Under the pieces are notes generated by a model. It saw only the letters and a list, made by a program, of their open reading frames with translations, was not told where the DNA came from and did no database searches. DNA of 64,000 nt from JAJPHW01 sp963771505 (lineage in GTDB: Bacteria; Acidobacteriota; Terriglobia; Terriglobales; Acidobacteriaceae), in assembly GCA_963771505.1 (NCBI GenBank), contig CAVYTO010000006.1:186001-250000 (forward strand), in the 5' to 3' direction. The position numbers were made by a program, and so were the translations under genes. Positions 61,045-64,000 of this stretch are shown here, in pieces (positions within the stretch are counted from its first letter, which is position 1; every line of letters starts with the position of its first letter).

Positions 61045-62535
61045 ATGTCAGAAGAGCTTAAGTTGGTGCCGCGCTCCCTAGCGCCGGCGCCCGCGCCTAC
61101 GCCGCGCGACGTGATGGCGGCATTCTTCCGCCAGCGCAAGCTGTTCGTAACCGCATTTTGTTCAATCCTTCTGCCGGGGATGATTTACGCCGTATTCTTT
61201 CCGTCATACAAAGCTGAAATGAAAGTGCTCGTTCGGCGCGCCCGCATGGATCCTTTGCCGACATCGGCCGCCAATCAACTCCCGCAATTCCCTCGTGATG
61301 AAGTCAGCGAAGACGAACTGAATTCGGAAGCGGAAATTTTGCAGGACGACGACATACTGCGCGCAACTGCGACTGCATCCGGGCTAGCCGACATCCAGCC
61401 CTGGTATCGGGCGATGTTGGGGGAGAATCGGGAAAAACAGGTCGCTCGCGCGGTCAAGCAGCTCGCCCGCAAGATCACGGTTGAACCGGCGAAAAAGACG
61501 ACGGTGATCGGCGTTTCCTATGCCTCTTCCGATCCTGAACGCTCCGCGAGAGTTCTATCTTGTCTGGCGCGGGCCTATCTGGATCGTCATTTACAGGTGA
61601 GACGGCCTTCCGGAGAATCCGACTTCTTCGAGCAGCAGATGGCCTTGGCTCGGCAGACGATGGAACAGGCTGAAACCAGATTGATTGGGTACTCCCGCGA
61701 TCAGGGAGTGGTGTCTGCCGATGCCGAGCGCGACAGCACTCTCCAAAAACTGAGCCAGGCCGAAGCCGACACCCAGCAAACCCGGATCGCCCTGGCCGAA
61801 ACCGCGCAGCGGATTCGAACCCTGCAAACGAAGCTTACCGCTTTCCCCGAGCGAACGACGACCCAAACAAAAAACGCCGACAACCCCCAGTTGATGGAAA
61901 AGATAAAGTCCAAACTATTAGACCTACGTTTGGAGCGGACGGAACTGCTGACAAAATTCGGCTCATCTTACCGGTTAGTACGGCAGCTCGACGAAGAAAT
62001 AGCTGAAGCGAAAGCCGCAATTGACGCCGAGGAAACCTTACCTCTTCGAGAACAAACGGTCGAGCTGGATGTAAACCATGAATGGACGAAGGCTGAGTTA
62101 CTCAAAGCTCAAGTCGAACTGAACGCATTGCTGGCGCGGTCAGCCGCAGCGAAATCGGTAATGGCAGGATATCGCGAGTCCGCTCTTTCGCTGGGCGAAC
62201 GGGCCATTGAGCAGCAGGATTTGCTGCAACACCTAAAGACTGCGGAAGAGCAGTATGTGCTTTACGCCAACAAGCGGGAAGAAGCGCGGATCGGCGACGC
62301 GTTGGACCGTCGCGGCATTCTCAATGTCACGTTGGCGCAATCCCCGATTGTGCCGCAATTACCCACACATTCAGCTTTCGTGGTCGGGCTATTCACCGTA
62401 TTTCTGGCAGGCGGCGTGAGCACTGGCGTCGCATTTACCGCCGACTATCTTGATCCATCACTGCGCACGCCAGACGAAGTGGCTGGTTTTTTAGGGATGC
62501 CGGTGCTCGCCTCGCTGCCGTCACGAACTTTGTAA
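61045..62535 (+). CDS. Wzz/GumC-like chain-length determinant (PCP family)
   Basis: 496 residues. Two membrane segments at the ends (LFVTAFCSILLPGMIYAVFF, residues ~33-52; AFVVGLFTVFLAGGVSTGVAF, near 450-470), and between them a long coiled-coil periplasmic part (QMALARQTMEQAETRLIGYS, EKIKSKLLDLRLERTELLTK, EETLPLREQTVELDVNHEW). Of the PCP2 type that teams with a tyrosine kinase for polysaccharide polymerisation and export. No fused kinase domain; a kinase-like protein follows at 62591. Confidence 0.92.
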   Translation: MSEELKLVPRSLAPAPAPTPRDVMAAFFRQRKLFVTAFCSILLPGMIYAVFFPSYKAEMKVLVRRARMDPLPTSAANQLPQFPRDEVSEDELNSEAEILQDDDILRATATASGLADIQPWYRAMLGENREKQVARAVKQLARKITVEPAKKTTVIGVSYASSDPERSARVLSCLARAYLDRHLQVRRPSGESDFFEQQMALARQTMEQAETRLIGYSRDQGVVSADAERDSTLQKLSQAEADTQQTRIALAETAQRIRTLQTKLTAFPERTTTQTKNADNPQLMEKIKSKLLDLRLERTELLTKFGSSYRLVRQLDEEIAEAKAAIDAEETLPLREQTVELDVNHEWTKAELLKAQVELNALLARSAAAKSVMAGYRESALSLGERAIEQQDLLQHLKTAEEQYVLYANKREEARIGDALDRRGILNVTLAQSPIVPQLPTHSAFVVGLFTVFLAGGVSTGVAFTADYLDPSLRTPDEVAGFLGMPVLASLPSRTL

Positions 62536-62590
62536 TCTCAATACCCGGTTAGGCGATGTTTGCCGCCGGTCTAAAAAAAGAGGAATAACA

Positions 62591-63307
62591 ATGAGCACGA
62601 ATCCGGACCTGCTGCAACAAAGCGCATCTCCACTCTTCGAGTTTCCGGCCACGATTCACGATCAGGAAGTATCTTCGCCGGAGCCGCAGGAAAACCCTCG
62701 AGCCTTCGCCGAGGAACAGATGCGGTCACTGGTGCGACAAGTTTTTTGTCCGGGTTGGCCGCGCCCTTCGCGCCAGGTCATGATGTGCGCGGTGGATGCG
62801 CAGGTAGACTCGTCCGACGTCTGTCTTCAGGCGGGCCAGGCATTGTCGGAAATGATCGAAGCCAGCATAGGAATCGTGCAGGTTGATCCGCAAGCCCATC
62901 CGCCCGTGATTTCTCGAGTTCAGCAATCCCCCGCACGGGGAGGGTTTGGCGTGATGAGATCGTTCTCTCACCAGGTATCCACGAACCTATGGCAAGTACC
63001 TTTCTCGGTTTTCATCGACGAGCAGAATGCCATGAGCGGAGCGTGGTTCCGCAACCGCCTGGCCGAGTTGCGCCTCGAATTTGACTACACGATTTTGCAG
63101 GGACCGGCGGCGGCTGTTTCGGCTGAAGCATCGCTCCTTGGGCATCTCAGCGATGGTGTGATCCTCGTGCTCGAAGCAGGCTCTACACGTCGGTTAAATG
63201 CTCTGCGAGCAAAAGAACGTTTGCAATCGGCAGGCGTCAGGATATTGGGCGCGGTCTTGACCGAGAGGCGGTTCCCAATCCCTAAAGCTCTCTACGACAG
63301 GCTGTAA
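62591..63307 (+). CDS. BY-kinase/CpsD-like protein lacking the P-loop
   Basis: 238 residues. Preceded by a good AGAGGAATAACA ribosome site. The C-terminal half fits the MinD/CpsD-type fold (LRLEFDYTILQGPAAAVSAE, GHLSDGVILVLEAGSTRRLN, GAVLTERRFPIPKALYDRL), where the region FDYTILQGP is Walker B-like. The Walker A region reads CAVDAQVDSSD (66-76) where a GxGKS/T loop is expected, and the C-terminal tyrosine cluster of BY-kinases is absent, so it should not be an active kinase. Following the Wzz-like gene by 55 bases, it may be a structural partner for it. Confidence 0.75.
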   Translation: MSTNPDLLQQSASPLFEFPATIHDQEVSSPEPQENPRAFAEEQMRSLVRQVFCPGWPRPSRQVMMCAVDAQVDSSDVCLQAGQALSEMIEASIGIVQVDPQAHPPVISRVQQSPARGGFGVMRSFSHQVSTNLWQVPFSVFIDEQNAMSGAWFRNRLAELRLEFDYTILQGPAAAVSAEASLLGHLSDGVILVLEAGSTRRLNALRAKERLQSAGVRILGAVLTERRFPIPKALYDRL

Positions 63308-63385
63308 TCGCAGTCGCCGCAAACCTTCGACTCTACGCTGTGGAAAATCAAAACAAAACTTGCATGGGACGCATCGGGCGAAGCC

Positions 63386-63928
63386 ATGTCTAGCTGCGGA
63401 CTCGCAATATTCGACGCTCCCGCGACCGTGCCCGACATGGCGCGCTGGTATGCAATTCAAGTGCGATATCGCGCAGAAAAAAAGACGCTACAACGTCTCA
63501 CGACCAAAGGGGTCGAAACCTTTTTCCCCGCAGTGGACGCGTTGCACCGCTGGAGCGACCGGCGAAAACTAGTGAGCACGCCGCTGTTTTCGGGTTATGG
63601 TTTCGTCCAGACAGTGCTCTCCACGGAAACCCGAATGCGGGTCCTGCAAACTGAGGGAGTGATCGGATTTGTTACCGTCTTGGGCCATGCAGCGCCTGTG
63701 CCGGCAAAGCAGATTGAATCTCTTCGGTTGTTGTTAGCCAAGAGAGTTCCTTTTGCGCTGCATGCATTCGTGAAAAGTGGTCAGCGAGTTCGCATTCGCG
63801 GTGGTGCCCTCGATGGGCTCGAGGGCATTTACCAGAGCGCCAACCAGTCCAGCATGGTCGTGTGTATCGAACCCATCGAGCGAGCGATTTCCATCCGCAT
63901 TCAAGGCTATGAGCTGGAACTTCTCTAA
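63386..63928 (+). CDS. NusG/RfaH-like transcription antiterminator (UpxY-type)
   Basis: 180 residues; the NGN domain starts at RWYAIQVRYRAEKKTLQRL, with PLFSGYGFVQ and a C-terminal KOW-like part (VKSGQRVRIRGGALDGLEGI). An in-frame ATG at 63437 gives MARWYAIQV, closer to the typical NusG start. Its place in an exopolysaccharide operon matches RfaH/LoaP/UpxY-type proteins, which let RNA polymerase read through long operons. A generic NusG would usually adjoin ribosomal genes. Confidence 0.88.
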   Translation: MSSCGLAIFDAPATVPDMARWYAIQVRYRAEKKTLQRLTTKGVETFFPAVDALHRWSDRRKLVSTPLFSGYGFVQTVLSTETRMRVLQTEGVIGFVTVLGHAAPVPAKQIESLRLLLAKRVPFALHAFVKSGQRVRIRGGALDGLEGIYQSANQSSMVVCIEPIERAISIRIQGYELELL

Positions 63929-63943
63929 GATTTGCTGCCGCCA

Positions 63944-64000
63944 ATGAGTTCAATTTCACAATTTAATTTAGGTCAGGGTCACGTGGCAGGTCGTGTCTGC
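63944..64000 (+). CDS. Possible start of the next gene (cut by window edge)
   Basis: ATG at 63944 opens a frame of 19 codons (starts MSSISQFNLGQGHVAG) to the window end. There is no strong ribosome site; whether it is coding cannot be judged. If real, it would be the next gene of the exopolysaccharide operon. Confidence 0.3.
   Translation, partial: MSSISQFNLGQGHVAGRVC

Overview
This 64 kb chromosomal window (no plasmid, phage or transposase genes seen) most resembles the genome of a soil acidobacterium of the Koribacter/Terriglobia type. That is inferred from its many exported FG-GAP and beta-propeller proteins, a 597-residue FadE-type acyl-CoA dehydrogenase, tandem VOC proteins, and, above all, MJ0619/Tes-like radical SAM proteins next to a fatty acyl reductase cluster. 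Functions are read from recognisable motifs only; no database search was possible. I saw no tRNA, rRNA or CRISPR array.

Layout. 1-9.4 kb is housekeeping: a TolC-like protein cut by the window edge, an acyl-CoA dehydrogenase, two exported propeller lipoproteins, purQ, a short AI-2E-family remnant, a frameshifted LysM protein and a YebC-family factor. 9.5-15.8 kb holds tlyA and then an amide-bond-forming cluster (two ATP-grasp-like proteins, a GCS2-type carboxylate-amine ligase, an esterase and an M29-like aminopeptidase) that may make and turn over a small peptide. 15.8-22.7 kb holds an OmpA-family protein, a 52-residue metallothionein-like protein, a cstA-ybdD pair and a phosphofructokinase with the residue pair of PPi-dependent enzymes.

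24.0-36.6 kb is a tightly packed ten-gene minus-strand operon: HAD-like/fatty acyl reductase fusion, thioester-reductase-like SDR, polysaccharide pyruvyl transferase, two acyl-AMP ligases, enoyl-CoA hydratase, acyl carrier protein, lipid kinase, esterase and a GT87 glycosyltransferase. After 2.6 kb of repeat-rich, gene-poor DNA come two paralogous radical SAM proteins facing each other (39.3-42.9 kb), the second in an operon with an Lgt-like transferase. Bacterial relatives of the archaeal tetraether synthase make membrane-spanning lipids in Acidobacteria, so I read 24-44 kb as a candidate locus for an unusual membrane-spanning, reduced or glycosylated lipid. This is the strongest lead in the window.

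44.2-59.3 kb contains FG-GAP proteins, two VOC proteins (one frameshifted), an ABC exporter whose permease is fused to an amidohydrolase, ruvC, a FecR-domain protein, a histidine kinase/sigma-54 regulator pair, a cold shock gene with a long structured leader, and a decayed propeller gene. 59.3-64 kb opens an exopolysaccharide locus: a LuxR-type regulator with a degenerate receiver, a Wza-like export protein, a Wzz/GumC-like protein, a P-loop-less BY-kinase relative and a NusG/RfaH-like antiterminator, continuing beyond the window.
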